NCBI RefSeq assembly: GCF_011602485.2
Contig: NZ_CP050022.2
Location: 5,414,001 to 5,478,000, forward strand
DNA from: Bradyrhizobium sp. 1(2017)
GTDB lineage: Bacteria; Pseudomonadota; Alphaproteobacteria; Rhizobiales; Xanthobacteraceae
Direction of reading: 5' to 3'
Length of the DNA stretch: 64,000 nt
In this document: one piece after another, positions 55,390 through 64,000 of the stretch
Position numbering within the stretch: position 1 is the stretch's first letter
Layout: each line of letters begins with the position of its first letter
Position numbers and translations under genes: made by a program
The notes under the pieces: generated by a model
What the model saw: only the letters and a program-made list of their open reading frames with translations
Told to the model about the DNA's origin: nothing
Databases searched by the model: none

Positions 55390-55565
55390 GCGGGCATTTC
55401 ATTCGCGACGCTCTGCCAATAGGATGTTGCAGAAATTGGCGGACAAGCCGTTCGGGTGGGGACGGCTCGGAGATCCGCGCAAGCGGCATGATCCGGTCTG
55501 TGGGCTTGCGCAACGCGCAGGGCTCGCGGTGGGACGCGTACAAGTAACGAGGGCTCGGACTGAAC

Positions 55566-58500
55566 ATGGCGAACACTCCGAAGAAGGTCAAAGACCCCAC
55601 AGAAGTTGCGCTTTCTGCGATCCAGGAAGCCCTCAACATCAGCGACACCACTGCGGATACCAGCCGCAACGCCGCGATGCGCAACGAAACGCCGCCTCCG
55701 GTGGCGCCGCCCGCGCCTCCGATCTTCGACGAGCCGAGCTTCGAGCCGCGACCCGCCGCCAACGAGCGCGCGAACGTGTTCGACCCGATCGAGGAGCCGC
55801 GCACCTCGCGCCGCGCCGCCAATGACGACCGCGAGACCATCGGTCAGCTGCTCCAGGCGCTTCAGAAGGGCCGCCCTGCCCGCAGCGTCTACACCTTCGC
55901 CACCATCTTCGCCGGCGTCTGGCTCGCCGCCTGCGCCGCGCTGACCTTCGGTTTCCTGCCCTCGATCCAGGCCGCCATGGGCCAGAGCGGCGGCGTGCTC
56001 GTCATTGCCGGCCTGATCGCGATGTTCTTCGCGCCGATCATGCTGTTCTACTTCCTGGCGAGCCTCGTCTGGCGCGGTCAGGAAATGCGCATGATCGCGC
56101 AGGCGATGGCGCAGGTCGCGATCCGCTTCTCCGAGCCGGAAGGCTCGGCCTCCGATTCCATGGTCACCGTCGGCCAGGCCATCCGCCGCGAGGTCGCGGC
56201 GATGGGCGACGGCATCGAGCGCGCCATCGCGCGCGCCGGCGAGCTCGAGACGCTGGTCGCCAACGAGGTCGCCGCGCTCGAGCGCGCCTATTCCGACAAC
56301 GAGGTGCGCATCCGCGCCCTGCTCCAGGACATCGCGCATCAGCGCGACAATCTGGTCGGCCAGGCCGAGCAGGTCCGCAGCGCCATCTCCGGCGTGCAGA
56401 TCGACCTGCGCCACGACATCGCGCTGATCTCGGACGCGATCGCCTCGCGCGTCGACGAGGTCGCCAAGTCCATCACCGGCGCGCTGGAAGAGCGTGGCGC
56501 GCACATCACCAGTGCCTTGAGCAATGCCGGCGACAACATGATCCTGGCGCTCGGCGAGCGCGGCGGCGACCTGCTCGACCGCCTCGAGGAGGCCAGCAAC
56601 GAGACCACGCGCGCCGTGCTCGACGCCAGCGAGCGGCTGACCACCAGCCTCAACTTCAAGACCGGCCACGTCCACGACGAGTTCGTCGACCTCGCCGACC
56701 GCGTCCACGAGATGCTGAACGAGCGCATCGACCGCATCACCGGCGAGTTCGAGCAGCGCTCCGCCGCGATCGTCGACGGCATCTCCGAGCGCACCGAGCA
56801 GGTGCACGATTCCCTGAAGAATTCGTCGGACTCGCTGCTGCTCGAGCTCGAGCTGCGGTCCAGCGACATCTCCGCCAAGATCGACGACGCCGGCAACCGG
56901 CTCGCCGGCCAGATCCTGACGAGCGGCGACAAGGCGAGCGAGGCGCTCGACGCCACCGTCAACACGCTCGTCGCCAAGGTCGTCAGCCAGACCGAGACCG
57001 CGCACGATTCGCTGTCGCTGCAGATGAGCGCCTTCGACGAGCTGGTGCGCAACCAGGGCACCGAGCTGGTCGAGAAGTTCGCCCGTGACTCCGGCACGCT
57101 GGGCGCGCTGATCACGCGTCACATCTCCGAGTTCGACCGCACCGTGAAGACCTTCGGCGGCGAGATCGTCGAGCGCATGGGCCAGCGCACGCAGGACATC
57201 GCCGAGAGCCTGAAGACCTATGTCGACAATTTCGACACCCGCTTCACCGCGAACGGCGGCGCCATCACGGGCGTGCTCGACCAGCGCCTCGTGCACTTCG
57301 AGACCACCATCGGCGAACGCGTCAGCAACCTCGACGCCTCGCTGGACAATAAGATCGCCAGCCTCGACGGCACGATCGAAGGACATATCAGGAGCTTCGA
57401 CGAGCAGCTCATCGGCCGTGTCGAAGCGCTCGAACAGTCGTTCGATACCCGCGCCAGGTCCATGAACGAGACCATCGACGGCCGTATCAACACGCTGGCG
57501 ACGACGCTGACGGACGGCGCCGCGCAGGCGATCCAGTCGATCGACAACCGCCTCACCCACCTCACGACGTCGCTGACCGACGGCGCCTCGCAGGCCATCG
57601 AGACTATCGACGCGCGCCTCAACCACCTGACGAGCTCGCTGACGGACGGCGCATCCCAGACCATCCAGTCGGTCGATACACGGCTGACGCACCTCACGAT
57701 GACGTTGACCGGTGGCGCAACGCAGGCGCTCGAATCCATCGACAGCCGCCTCACCCACCTGACCACCGCCGTGACCAGCAGCGCCTCGCAGGCCGTGCAG
57801 TCGATCGACACGCGCCTCACGCTGCTGACCTCGACGCTCACCGACGGCACGGCGCAGGCGATCGAGGCCGTCGACCGCCGCATCACCGGCGTCACCGAGA
57901 TCATCGACGGCCGCAGCACGTATCTGACCGACACGGTCACTGCGCGTTTCCAGGAGATCCACCACACCATCGAGACCAAGGTGGGCTCGGTCGCGAGCGA
58001 CATCGACGTGCGCGTGGCGCAGTTCGAGGACCTGCTCGGCTCGCGCGTCGAAGCCGTCGCCGGACGCATCGAGAGCAGCGGCCGCCAGGCCAGCGAGGAC
58101 ATGATGTCCCGCGCCGAGATGATCTCGACCGCGATCCGCTCGCATGTCGAGGACGCCGAGCGTTCGCTCACCAACCTCGTCGTCAATACCAGCGAGACCA
58201 TCCAGACCGGCGCGCGCACCGCCCAGCAGTCGCTGATGACGGTCTCCTCCGACGTCAACGCCCAGCTCAAGATGACCTCCGCGGAGGTCGAGCAGGCGCT
58301 GACCGCGGTCGGCACCGGTGCCGCGAACTCGATCCTGACCAGCGCCCGTGAGGCGCAGTCGACCCTCGTCGCCGCATCGGGCGATGCGTCCAACCAGCTC
58401 AAGGGGCTCGCCTCCGACGTCGAACGCACGCTGTCCGCGGCGGGATCGGCGACCGCCGCCTCGATCCTGGCCGGCGCCCGTGAGGTGCAGACCACGCTCG

Positions 58501-61403
58501 TCACCGCCTCTTCGGATGCAGCCAACCACGTCAAGACGCTCACCACCGACGTGCAGCGCTCGCTGACGCTGGTCGGCACCACCACGGCCGAGTCGATCGT
58601 CGCCGGCGCCCGCGACGCGCAGGGCGCTCTCATCGCGGCCTCGGCCGAGACCGCTAACCAGATCAAGGCGCTGTCGTCGGACGTGCAGCGTTCGCTCACG
58701 ATGGCCGGCACCTCGACCGCCGAGATCCTCACCAGCGGCGCGCGCGAGGCCCAGAACACGCTCGTTACCGGATCCACCGATGCTGCGGCGCAGGTCAAAT
58801 CGCTCGCGGCCGACGTGCAACGCTCGCTCTCGATGGCCGGCACCTCGACGGCGGAAACCATCACCGCCGGCGCTCGCGAGGCCCAGAACATGCTGGTGAC
58901 GGCGTCATCCGAGGCGGCGAACCAGGTCAAGTCGCTCGCGACCGAGGTTCATCGTTCGCTCTCGCAGGTCGGCCAGTCGACCGCCGAGACGATCACCACC
59001 AGCGCCCGCGACGCCCAGAGCACCCTGCTCACGGTTTCGGCCGAGCAGACCAGCCAGGTCCGTTCGCTCGCAGCCGAGATGCAGCGCGCACTGGCGACTG
59101 CCGGCGGCGCCACCATCGAGGCGCTCACCAGCGGCGTGCGCGAGGCTCAGGGGTCGCTGATCTCCGCCTCGACCGACGCGGCCAGCCAGATCAAGTCGCT
59201 GACCACGGACATCGAGCGCACGCTGACCGCGGTCGGCGCCGACACTGCCTCGACCATCCTCAACAGCGCCCGCGAGGCGCAGACCTCGCTGACCTCGACC
59301 TCGGCGGATGCCGCGAGCCAGATCCGCACCATCTCGACCGAGATCGAGCGTACGCTGAGCGCGGCGACCACGAACGCGACCAACGACATCCAGACCAGCG
59401 CGCTCAACGCCCAGAACGCGCTGATCTCCGCCTCCAATGAGGCGAGCTCGCGGGTCAAGACGAGCTCGGCCGACGTCGAGCGCTCGGTGCTCGCCGCCAG
59501 CAGCAGCTTCGGTCAGGCCATGACCGGCAAGACCGACGAGATCGTCACCTACGTGCAGCAGCAGGCCGACCGTCTGGCGAACATGATCGACACCAAGCGC
59601 GGCGCGCTGGTCGATGCGATCGGCTCCAAGACCAGCCAGCTCACGCTCGACATCGACCGCGTCACCTCCGACGCGCTGAAGTCGATCGAGACGCGCGGCC
59701 AGGCCTTCTCGCAGACCATGATGGGCAACGGCTCGGAAGTCGCCCGCGCCATCAATACGGCGAGCGAGATCGCCACCGGCGCGGTCGGCAAGTCGCTCAA
59801 GGATCTCGAGCAGGCCTCGCGCTCGGCGATCGACCAGTCGCGCCAGGTCTCGATCGCGGCCGTCACCGAGATGCAGGAGACCAGCAAGATCCTGCGCACC
59901 GACACGGTCGCCCTGTTCGAGCGTCTGCGCGAAGGCAACATCCTGCTGCAGGAGGTGCTGACCGGTGCGCACGACAACCTCAACTCGCTCGAGCGGGCGC
60001 TGGTGACGCGCGTTGCCGACTTCGTCTCGGCGATGAACGACGTCACCTCGCGTAACGGCGCTGCGACGCAGGGCCTCGAAGACCAGCTCAACGTCTTCAA
60101 CAGCAAGACCACGAAGGCGCTGCAGGATCTCGGTGAGCTGTCGACCCAGTTCGATATGCACGGCAAGGCGCTCGTCGATGCCGCGCAGGTCGTCGAGCAG
60201 AGCAACAAGAACACCACCGCCTCGCTCGCCGAGCGCAAGCAGGCGCTGGAATCGCTCGTCACCACGATCGACCTGCGTACGGCCGATCTCGACCAGCGGC
60301 TGTCGCGCTTCACCGGCCTGCTCGATGAATCCCTGGCCGCCGCCGAAGAGCGTGCCCGCGACATCGCCCGCGTCGTCGCCGAGACCGCCGGCGCCGGATC
60401 GGCCGCGATCACCCGCCAGTTCGAGGCGGTGCGCGCGGCCTCCGAGGAGGAGCACCGCCAGACCATCGAGGCCATGCACGACATCTACCGCCAGACCACC
60501 GACGAGGCGGATACGATGTTCAAGCAGTCGACCGAGCGCTTCACCAACCTCGTCTCCAGCATGAAGCAGATGGCGCTCGAGATGCACAACGAGCTCGAGG
60601 CCACCCGCAACGAGCTGCGCCGCGGCGTGCTTGAGATGCCGCAGGAGGCCGCCGAGAGCACCGCGCAGATGCGCAAGGTGATCGTCGACCAGATCGAGGC
60701 CCTCGCCGAGCTCAACCGCATCGTGGCCCAGCACGGCCGCGGCCTCGACGTCTCCACGGCGGGCCGCACCAGCGTGCAGCGCCAGGACGAGCCGGTGCTG
60801 GCAGCCGTCGGCGGTCGCGCCACCGAGACCCGCGTGCGCGACACCGGCAGCGCCTCGACGCTGCCCCCGCCGGACCTCGGCATGCCGGCCGCCCGCCGCA
60901 CCGAAGCGCCGCCGGTTGCCCCTGCCGGCAACGACCAGAGCCGCGACGGCTGGCTGTCGGACCTGTTGAACCGCACGGACGCCAACCAGGGCGCTCCGAC
61001 CGGCCGTGAGGCTCCCCGTGGCCGCGTTGCCCCCGCTCCGCAGCCCGAGGCCGCGCAGGCCAGCAGCAATCCGCTGGAATCGCTGTCGCTCGACATCGGC
61101 CGGCTGATGGACCGCAACCTTGCCGCCGAGATGTGGGACCGCTACCAGCGCGGCGAGAACAAGGCCTTCACCAAGCGCCTCTACACGCCCGCCGGCCAGA
61201 AGGCCTTCGACGAGGTCGCCCGCAAGTATCGCGCCGACCGCAACTTCAAGAGCACGGTGGACCGCTATGTCGCCGAATTCGAGCGCCTGCTCGACGAAGT
61301 CGCCCGCGACGGCCGCGGTCCGCAGGAGCTGCGCAGCCACCTCACCTCGGAGACGGGGCTGGTCTACACGCTGCTCGCGCATGCGGCGGGACGGCTGGGA
61401 TAA
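55566..61403 (+). CDS. giant apolipoprotein-like protein, Growth Pole Ring homologue
   Basis: The 1,945-residue protein has a Pro-rich cytoplasmic N-terminus, two membrane helices (about residues 107-130 and 142-166), then ~1,500 residues of predicted coiled coil without Cys-rich or catalytic motifs. Residues 648-779 are six 22-residue repeats and 883-1322 ten 44-residue repeats, both multiples of 11 as in apolipoprotein A/E helices. A Pro/Arg linker leads to a conserved C-terminal ~110 residues (SLDIGRLMDRNLAAEMWDRY, TPAGQKAFDEVARKYRADR). This plan matches the Growth Pole Ring protein of Agrobacterium, which forms a ring at the growing pole and is needed for rod shape. Homology is inferred from architecture. 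Confidence 0.8.
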   Translation: MANTPKKVKDPTEVALSAIQEALNISDTTADTSRNAAMRNETPPPVAPPAPPIFDEPSFEPRPAANERANVFDPIEEPRTSRRAANDDRETIGQLLQALQKGRPARSVYTFATIFAGVWLAACAALTFGFLPSIQAAMGQSGGVLVIAGLIAMFFAPIMLFYFLASLVWRGQEMRMIAQAMAQVAIRFSEPEGSASDSMVTVGQAIRREVAAMGDGIERAIARAGELETLVANEVAALERAYSDNEVRIRALLQDIAHQRDNLVGQAEQVRSAISGVQIDLRHDIALISDAIASRVDEVAKSITGALEERGAHITSALSNAGDNMILALGERGGDLLDRLEEASNETTRAVLDASERLTTSLNFKTGHVHDEFVDLADRVHEMLNERIDRITGEFEQRSAAIVDGISERTEQVHDSLKNSSDSLLLELELRSSDISAKIDDAGNRLAGQILTSGDKASEALDATVNTLVAKVVSQTETAHDSLSLQMSAFDELVRNQGTELVEKFARDSGTLGALITRHISEFDRTVKTFGGEIVERMGQRTQDIAESLKTYVDNFDTRFTANGGAITGVLDQRLVHFETTIGERVSNLDASLDNKIASLDGTIEGHIRSFDEQLIGRVEALEQSFDTRARSMNETIDGRINTLATTLTDGAAQAIQSIDNRLTHLTTSLTDGASQAIETIDARLNHLTSSLTDGASQTIQSVDTRLTHLTMTLTGGATQALESIDSRLTHLTTAVTSSASQAVQSIDTRLTLLTSTLTDGTAQAIEAVDRRITGVTEIIDGRSTYLTDTVTARFQEIHHTIETKVGSVASDIDVRVAQFEDLLGSRVEAVAGRIESSGRQASEDMMSRAEMISTAIRSHVEDAERSLTNLVVNTSETIQTGARTAQQSLMTVSSDVNAQLKMTSAEVEQALTAVGTGAANSILTSAREAQSTLVAASGDASNQLKGLASDVERTLSAAGSATAASILAGAREVQTTLVTASSDAANHVKTLTTDVQRSLTLVGTTTAESIVAGARDAQGALIAASAETANQIKALSSDVQRSLTMAGTSTAEILTSGAREAQNTLVTGSTDAAAQVKSLAADVQRSLSMAGTSTAETITAGAREAQNMLVTASSEAANQVKSLATEVHRSLSQVGQSTAETITTSARDAQSTLLTVSAEQTSQVRSLAAEMQRALATAGGATIEALTSGVREAQGSLISASTDAASQIKSLTTDIERTLTAVGADTASTILNSAREAQTSLTSTSADAASQIRTISTEIERTLSAATTNATNDIQTSALNAQNALISASNEASSRVKTSSADVERSVLAASSSFGQAMTGKTDEIVTYVQQQADRLANMIDTKRGALVDAIGSKTSQLTLDIDRVTSDALKSIETRGQAFSQTMMGNGSEVARAINTASEIATGAVGKSLKDLEQASRSAIDQSRQVSIAAVTEMQETSKILRTDTVALFERLREGNILLQEVLTGAHDNLNSLERALVTRVADFVSAMNDVTSRNGAATQGLEDQLNVFNSKTTKALQDLGELSTQFDMHGKALVDAAQVVEQSNKNTTASLAERKQALESLVTTIDLRTADLDQRLSRFTGLLDESLAAAEERARDIARVVAETAGAGSAAITRQFEAVRAASEEEHRQTIEAMHDIYRQTTDEADTMFKQSTERFTNLVSSMKQMALEMHNELEATRNELRRGVLEMPQEAAESTAQMRKVIVDQIEALAELNRIVAQHGRGLDVSTAGRTSVQRQDEPVLAAVGGRATETRVRDTGSASTLPPPDLGMPAARRTEAPPVAPAGNDQSRDGWLSDLLNRTDANQGAPTGREAPRGRVAPAPQPEAAQASSNPLESLSLDIGRLMDRNLAAEMWDRYQRGENKAFTKRLYTPAGQKAFDEVARKYRADRNFKSTVDRYVAEFERLLDEVARDGRGPQELRSHLTSETGLVYTLLAHAAGRLG
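57507..57902 (+). repeat. six tandem 66-base (22-residue) repeats
   Basis: In-frame units read like LTDGASQAIQSIDTRLTHLT plus two residues, residues 648-779 of the giant protein. The pattern of small residues and Leu/Ile every 3-4 positions suits an amphipathic helix. Later units are more diverged (last one ends TGVTEI). Confidence 0.9.
58212..59531 (+). repeat. ten tandem 132-base (44-residue) repeats
   Basis: Each unit follows the pattern AREAQ-x2-L-x2-AS-x-DA, then QVKSL-x2-DVQRSL-x4-G-x-STAE, residues 883-1322 of the giant protein. Units 2-7 are the most alike. Copy number could vary between strains. Confidence 0.92.
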
Positions 61404-61424
61404 GCGAGAGAACGAGACGAATGG

Positions 61425-61455
61425 AAAAACGGAGGCCTCACGGCCTCCGTTTTTG
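61425..61455 (+). terminator. Rho-independent terminator of the giant gene
   Basis: CGGAGGCC-TCAC-GGCCTCCG is a perfect eight-base stem flanked by AAAAA and TTTTT, so it can work in both directions. It lies 20 bases after the stop. Confidence 0.93.
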
Positions 61456-61517
61456 TTTGAGCGCCGTCGCGCAATCAAGTTACTGCGCGCTGGGAAATTA
61501 TGCGACCTCCACAAGCA

Positions 61518-61596
61518 CCGTCATTGCGAGGAGCGAAGCGACGAAGCAATCTCCGCGGGGGCAGACTGGATTGCTTCGCTACGCTCGCAATGACGG
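61518..61596. repeat. palindromic repeat (CCGTCATTGCGAG family)
   Basis: CCGTCATTGCGAGGAGCGAA and a right arm ending CTCGCAATGACGG are inverted around a centre containing GAAGCAATC/GATTGCTTC. This is a common dispersed intergenic palindrome type in many proteobacteria. Confidence 0.8.
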
Positions 61597-61617
61597 AAGA
61601 GAGACGTCCGCATCCGA

Positions 61618-61974
61618 CTAGGTGAATGCGCCCGGCCCACCCCAAGCGAATATCATTGACCGCAACTCTTCAAGGACAGATTCAAGTGTCAACAGCGTCG
61701 CACGACGCTCTTCACGCTGTCCCCATTTGGTCGGGCTGGAGGAATCAAGCGCACACGCGATCACAGTCACGTCGCCCTGAGCATTCGGTAGATCAAGCCA
61801 CATCTGAGCCCGCGGATCGCCACGTCGGTCGAATACCCAGACCGAGCGCACATGATATTCGCGGTCCAGCTTAGCCACGCGTATGCCGTGCTTCCTTGCC
61901 CACGGCCCTAGGACGGGGTCCACAACAGCGTAAGGATCGTGCTGAGACTCAAATGGATCGCCGCCGTGCATCAT
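61618..61974 (-). CDS. hypothetical protein of lower GC
   Basis: The 118-residue protein begins MMHGGDPFESQHDPYAVVDP and contains RVAKLDREYHVRSVWVFDRR, AQMWLDLPNAQGDVTVIACA and a C-terminal helix LLTLESVLEELRSMIF. No domain is recognised. By eye its base composition is less GC-rich than its neighbours and its codon use weaker, which suggests a recent arrival. It stands alone between a palindromic repeat and the mlaD stop. The start could be either of two consecutive ATG codons. Confidence 0.55.
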   Translation of the reverse strand: MMHGGDPFESQHDPYAVVDPVLGPWARKHGIRVAKLDREYHVRSVWVFDRRGDPRAQMWLDLPNAQGDVTVIACALDSSSPTKWGQREERRATLLTLESVLEELRSMIFAWGGPGAFT

Positions 61975-62023
61975 TCTGCCCTATACGGCTGGCAATCGGA
62001 AACGGTCGCATCGAGACCTACTA

Positions 62024-62890
62024 CTACCGCCTAGGCGCTGCTGCCGGCTTCGGCGGCTCGGGCGGCGGGGCTGCTTGCGATGAATTGCTGGCGCCGAACA
62101 GCACGCGGGTCGGGTTGCGGTCGAAATTGTTCACGGCGCGGCTGATGTCGCCGAGGGTGCGGCGGCCGTCGGCCATCAGCGCGCCGGAGCGCTTGTCGAA
62201 ATCGTCGGCGAGCTCGCGGATCGACTTCACCGCCTGGAACAGCTCGCCGCCGTCCTTGCCACCGGCGAGCGTATTGAGGCCGAGCATGAGATTGTCGGCC
62301 TTGAGCATGACGCCGTCGACCTTGGCCATCACCCCGTCGATCTTCTCGGCGTTGCGCGCGAGCGAATTGGTGAAGGTCTCGAGGTTCTTCAGCGAGTTCT
62401 TCACCGATTCCTGATTGTCGGCGACGATCTTGTTGATGTTCTGCAGCGTGCCGCGGATCGCCTCGGTGACGTCCTGGAGCTTGTTGGGATCGGCCGTCAG
62501 CGTCGGAATGCCGTCCTGATCGAGCGGCGGCGGGGCCGCCGCCTCGTCGCCGCCCTTGAGCGAGATTGCGGCAACGCCGGTGAGGCCCTGGAACTCGAGG
62601 CCGACCAGCGTGTCCTTGCGGATCGGGGCGTTGTTCTCGATCATGGCGAGTGCGACAACCCGCCGCGGGTTGTCCAGCTTCACCGAGACCACCTCGCCCA
62701 CCCTGATACCGTTGAAGTTGACGCTGCCGCCGTTGCGCAGGCCCGCCGCCGGGCCCTCGAACACGACGCGCAGGGGGCTGCGCTGCTTGGTGGTGTGCAG
62801 CGACTGAAACCACAGCACGAAGCCGATCGCGGCGGCGATCACCGCCAGCGTGAACGAACCGATCAACACGTAATTTGCCCGCGTTTCCAT
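62024..62890 (-). CDS. mlaD: MlaD-type MCE lipid-transport protein
   Basis: The 288-residue protein has an N-terminal anchor (YVLIGSFTLAVIAAAIGFVL), the MCE domain with LRNGGSVNFNGIRVGEVVSV and LVGLEFQGLTGVAAISLKGG, and a long helical C-terminal part (residues ~140-250). It ends in a Pro/Ala-rich tail. MCE proteins form a hexameric ring in the periplasm that carries phospholipid between the membranes. It follows mlaF by 16 bases on the same strand, forming the third gene of mlaE-mlaF-mlaD. Confidence 0.92.
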   Translation of the reverse strand: METRANYVLIGSFTLAVIAAAIGFVLWFQSLHTTKQRSPLRVVFEGPAAGLRNGGSVNFNGIRVGEVVSVKLDNPRRVVALAMIENNAPIRKDTLVGLEFQGLTGVAAISLKGGDEAAAPPPLDQDGIPTLTADPNKLQDVTEAIRGTLQNINKIVADNQESVKNSLKNLETFTNSLARNAEKIDGVMAKVDGVMLKADNLMLGLNTLAGGKDGGELFQAVKSIRELADDFDKRSGALMADGRRTLGDISRAVNNFDRNPTRVLFGASNSSQAAPPPEPPKPAAAPRR

Positions 62891-62906
62891 CAGGTGCTCC
62901 GGCTAC

Positions 62907-63695
62907 TCAACCCATTACCGCGCGGGCGCGCTTGCCATGGAAATATTGCCTCAGCCAGGGATGCTGCGAGGCCTGCATGTCGGCGATCGACCCTGCCGCA
63001 ATGATCTTACCGTTCCCTAAAACGGCGATGCGGTCACATGCTGTGTAAAGGCTGTCGAGATCGTGGGTTACCATGAAAACGGTCAGCCCCAAAGTGCGCT
63101 GCAGCGTCCTGACCAGCTCGTCGAAATCGCCGGCGCCGATCGGGTCGAGGCCCGAGGTCGGCTCGTCCAGGAACACCAGGTCCGGATCGAGCGACAGCGC
63201 GCGCGCGAGCGCCACGCGCTTGATCATGCCGCCCGAAAGCTCCGAGGGAAAACGCTCGGCGACCTCGGGTTTGAGGCCGACCATGGTCAGCTTGGCCATG
63301 GTGATCTCGTCCATCAGCCGCTGCGAGACGCGCAAATATTCGCGCATCGGAAACTGGATGTTCTGCCGCACCGTGAGCGAGGAGAACAGCGCGCCCTGCT
63401 GGAACAACACGCCCCAGCGCCGCTCGACGTTGCGGCGCTGCGCCGTGCTGGAAGAATCGAGATCGACGCCGAACACCTCGATGGAGCCCGCGACCTTCGG
63501 AACGAGGCCGATGATGGTGCGCGTCAGCACCGACTTGCCCGCGCCCGAGGGCCCGACGAAGCCGAGGATCTCGCCGCGCTTGACGTCGAGGTTGAGGCCG
63601 TCGAGCACGCGCGTTGCGCCGAACTGCACGGTGATGTCGCGGACGCGGATGATGGGATCCTGAATTTCGCTTTGAGCTTCTTTTGCCATCGTCAC
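62907..63695 (-). CDS. mlaF: MlaF-type ABC transporter ATPase
   Basis: The 262-residue ATPase has Walker A GFVGPSGAGKSVLTRTIIG, the Q-loop in LFQQGALFSSLTVRQNI, signature LSGGMIKRVALARALSLDPD, Walker B LVFLDEPTSGLDPIGAG and the switch histidine in VFMVTHDLDSL. These match MlaF, which powers the Mla phospholipid transporter at the inner membrane. Its start overlaps the mlaE stop by four bases (ATGA), so translation is coupled. Confidence 0.95.
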   Translation of the reverse strand: MTMAKEAQSEIQDPIIRVRDITVQFGATRVLDGLNLDVKRGEILGFVGPSGAGKSVLTRTIIGLVPKVAGSIEVFGVDLDSSSTAQRRNVERRWGVLFQQGALFSSLTVRQNIQFPMREYLRVSQRLMDEITMAKLTMVGLKPEVAERFPSELSGGMIKRVALARALSLDPDLVFLDEPTSGLDPIGAGDFDELVRTLQRTLGLTVFMVTHDLDSLYTACDRIAVLGNGKIIAAGSIADMQASQHPWLRQYFHGKRARAVMG

Positions 63696-64000
63696 ATCCC
63701 GATCGCGGCGAAGAAGATGGCGAACACGCCGTCCATCACGATGACGAAGAAGATGCCCTTCACGACCGAGGCCGTGGTGTGCTGTCCGAGCGATTCCGCG
63801 CTGCCTTGAACGGCGAGCCCCTCGACGCAGGCGACGATGCCGATGACGGCGGCCATCACCGGCGCCTTGACGATACCGACGATGAAATGATCGATCGAAA
63901 TGGCGTCGCGCAGCCGCAGCAGGAAGGCCTCCGGCTGGACGCCGCCATAGAGCCAGGCGACCAGACCGCCGCCATAGAGCGCGGCCATCGCACCGAGGAA
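63692..64000 (-). CDS. mlaE: MlaE-type permease, C-terminal part (cut by window end)
   Basis: About 103 residues are visible before the right edge. They include GGLVAWLYGGVQPEAFLLRL, ISIDHFIVGIVKAPVMAAVI with GIVACVEGLAVQGSAESLGQ, and the last membrane helix VVKGIFFVIVMDGVFAIFFA, all typical of MlaE. A Met codon at 63988 is internal, not the start; the gene continues beyond the window. MlaE is the membrane subunit linking MlaF to the MlaD ring. Confidence 0.9.
   Translation of the reverse strand, partial: FLGAMAALYGGGLVAWLYGGVQPEAFLLRLRDAISIDHFIVGIVKAPVMAAVIGIVACVEGLAVQGSAESLGQHTTASVVKGIFFVIVMDGVFAIFFAAIGM

Noticed and set aside
58212..59531. CRISPR array or satellite DNA
   Set aside because: The 132-base period is in frame, diverged and without spacers; it encodes protein repeats.
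55347..61514. Long minus-strand frames (1,157 and 869 codons) opposite the giant gene
   Set aside because: They mirror the 44-residue repeats of the coding strand, giving repetitive Arg/Gly/Asp protein. The plus-strand protein has membrane helices and a conserved C-terminus, so the antisense frames are shadows.

Overview
The window reads as chromosomal DNA of a Bradyrhizobium-like alphaproteobacterium (Hyphomicrobiales). This is inferred from high GC with strong third-position bias, four tandem flagellins of about 760 residues next to flaF and flbT, an almost 2,000-residue growth-pole-ring-like protein, and many small palindromic intergenic repeats of types I associate with Bradyrhizobium. 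The left 26 kb is a locus for the distal parts of a flagellum of the subpolar, thick-filament type. The rest is core metabolism, signalling and envelope genes, plus one intact IS110-family element.

Layout. 155-2781 (+): sigma-54-type promoter, flgI, flgJ-like rod protein, flgN-like chaperone, then a FlaG-like small gene. 2888-13582 (-): flaF and four large flagellins, each with its own 3' hairpin. 13903-14325 (+): flbT. 14426-19583 (-): an unusual four-gene operon of glycosyltransferase-like protein, PLP enzyme, ATP-grasp ligase and PLP decarboxylase, embedded among flagellar genes and preceded by an exact TTAA-N7-TTAA CtrA-type box. 19655-25730 (-): flgL, flgK, flgE, read from a near-perfect sigma-54 promoter. 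26023-29301: msrB, a FAD oxidoreductase, a SixA-type phosphatase and a universal stress protein. 29311-31254: repeat-rich DNA holding an IS110-family element inserted inside a palindromic repeat. Its left end encodes a recognisable bridge-RNA-like transcript whose guide segments match both the target and the element ends. 31261-44102: DUF1127 protein, MocR regulator, membrane proteins, an MHYT-GGDEF-EAL protein, an MFS exporter, a YciE/F ferritin-like protein, an LPG-synthase-type membrane protein, a secreted SGNH hydrolase and a GudP-like transporter.

44226-50717 (+) is a complete D-glucarate/galactarate pathway: LysR regulator, kdgD, gudD, alpha-ketoglutaric semialdehyde dehydrogenase and garD, with the GudP-type importer just upstream. 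Both acids enter by the transporter, are dehydrated by GudD or GarD, decarboxylated and dehydrated by KdgD, and oxidised to 2-oxoglutarate.

50943-55167 holds small secreted proteins, a TrxR-type ferredoxin-NADP reductase, a thioesterase, a [2Fe-2S] ferredoxin and an HPt protein. 55566-61403 is a 1,945-residue protein resembling the Agrobacterium Growth Pole Ring protein, with 22- and 44-residue repeats (multiples of 11). The right edge is a lipid-transport operon, mlaE (cut by the window end), mlaF and mlaD.

The observations most worth checking are the self-consistent bridge RNA/target/donor set of the IS110 element, the four-gene PLP/ATP-grasp/glycosyltransferase operon inside the flagellar locus, and the CtrA-type boxes that link flagellin, that operon and the growth-pole gene.
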